DNA of 12,975 nucleotides from Syntrophales bacterium. Lineage in GTDB: Bacteria; Desulfobacterota; Syntrophia; Syntrophales; UBA2210. The translations under genes and the position numbers were made by a program. The notes beneath the pieces were generated by a model. That model made no database searches. It was not told the DNA's origin and saw only the letters and a list, made by a program, of their open reading frames with translations. The DNA is taken from contig JAQUQY010000020.1 in NCBI GenBank assembly GCA_028715865.1, forward strand, positions 1 to 12,975, written 5' to 3'. The number at the start of each line of letters is the position of its first letter. Position 1 is the first letter of the stretch. Below are positions 12,381 through 12,975 of the stretch, one piece after another.

Positions 12381-12975
12381 TCAGTACAAATTGAGGAAGG
12401 GTGACCATGACGGATTCTTCAAGGAATCGCCCCCCCCGACACTCCTGATGACGCGGAAGTTTAAACCATTCGCGTTAATAATGCAAATGTTTTCCGTGCC
12501 TCCCTGCCGGCGGGTAAAAACTATATATCTGCCATCCGGTGACCAGAAGGGTCCCAGGCTGTCTCCTTGACCGAAGGTAAGCTGGGTGAGATTGCCTCCG
12601 TCTTCATTGATGGTAAAGAGCTGGAACCGACCCTCCACGGAAGCTACGTAAACTATTTTGTCCCCCTTGGGAGACCAGCGTGCGGATGTGTTATAAGATC
12701 CGTCAAAGGTGATTCTTCGAACTTTATTTCCATCGGAATCCATTATGAAAATTTGGGGAGAGCCAGACCGGTTTGAAACAAATGCTATCTTTGAACCATC
12801 AGGCGACCACGAGGGCGAAACATCTATAGAAGGACCACGGGTAAGCCTTCGAGTATGTCCCGTCGCAATGTTGATCTCATAAATGTCGTTTGTGCCGTCC
12901 CTGCTGAGTACGGCAAGTATTCGTCTTCCGTCGGAGGACCAGTCCGAGGGCATGTTCAGGCCGGTGAAGTTTGTC
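12381..12975 (-). CDS. tolB: Tol-Pal system protein TolB, 3' part (5' end outside window)
   Basis: Periplasmic beta-propeller protein that binds Pal and is released by TolA during outer-membrane constriction. The frame is open to the window edge. 197 C-terminal residues are visible, starting TNFTGLNMPSDW. They comprise successive propeller blades marked by WSSDGRRI, WSPDGSKIAFVSNRSGSPQI, WSPKGDKIVYVAS, WSPDGRYIVF and a final SWSPFLNLY. Sequences such as IDVSPSWSPDG and GSYNTSARWSPKG are typical of TolB. An ATG at 12953 exists, but the sequence upstream of it is also TolB-like, so it is not the start. The N-terminal TolB domain is missing only because of the window edge. A run of eight G (12437-12430, coding strand) encodes Gly-Gly-Gly near the end. 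Confidence 0.95.
   Translation of the reverse strand, partial: TNFTGLNMPSDWSSDGRRILAVLSRDGTNDIYEINIATGHTRRLTRGPSIDVSPSWSPDGSKIAFVSNRSGSPQIFIMDSDGNKVRRITFDGSYNTSARWSPKGDKIVYVASVEGRFQLFTINEDGGNLTQLTFGQGDSLGPFWSPDGRYIVFTRRQGGTENICIINANGLNFRVIRSVGGGDSLKNPSWSPFLNLY

Overview
The window is ordinary bacterial chromosome of roughly balanced base composition, densely packed and almost free of spacer. It reads as a Gram-negative deltaproteobacterium (Desulfobacterota, plausibly near Syntrophales). The reasons are a complete outer-membrane set (TolB, Pal, CpoB and several lipoproteins), an S41 peptidase followed by a YibQ-type deacetylase, and a TM1570-like SPOUT protein directly after trmD. The lineage is inferred from gene content and order, not from a search. 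I see no tRNA or rRNA gene, mobile element or CRISPR array.

Left part, + strand (1-5757): a translation and RNA-metabolism block in the order ffh (5' end outside the window), rpsP, khpA, rimM, trmD, a TM1570-like SPOUT methyltransferase, rplS, rnhB, yraN, rsmI. It joins protein targeting (SRP), two ribosomal proteins, an RNA-binding KH protein, a 30S maturation factor, tRNA m1G37 methylation, primer or ribonucleotide removal, and methylation of 16S C1402. Several junctions are tight: khpA and rimM abut with no spacer in the same frame, trmD overlaps the next gene by 17 nt, rplS and rnhB are 3 nt apart, and rnhB overlaps yraN by 56 nt. A good sigma70-like promoter lies before rplS.

Middle part, + strand (5758-10951): a 172-nt gap rich in palindromes precedes an envelope operon. 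It encodes a membrane-anchored PDZ/S41 protease, a membrane-anchored divergent polysaccharide deacetylase, a lipoprotein with about 15 TPR units, and a LolB-like (DUF4292-like) lipoprotein whose start overlaps the TPR stop by 4 nt. The operon ends at a 241-nt convergent junction holding a 28-nt-period hairpin repeat and a strong intrinsic terminator.

Right part, - strand (10952-12975): tolB (5' end outside), pal and cpoB/ybgF, the periplasmic and outer-membrane half of the Tol-Pal system.

No clearly new system is evident. The best leads are the TPR lipoprotein/LolB-like pair, the paired hairpin repeats with a compensatory base change, the palindrome cluster before the protease operon, the khpA/rimM stop-start junction, and the uncertain cpoB start.
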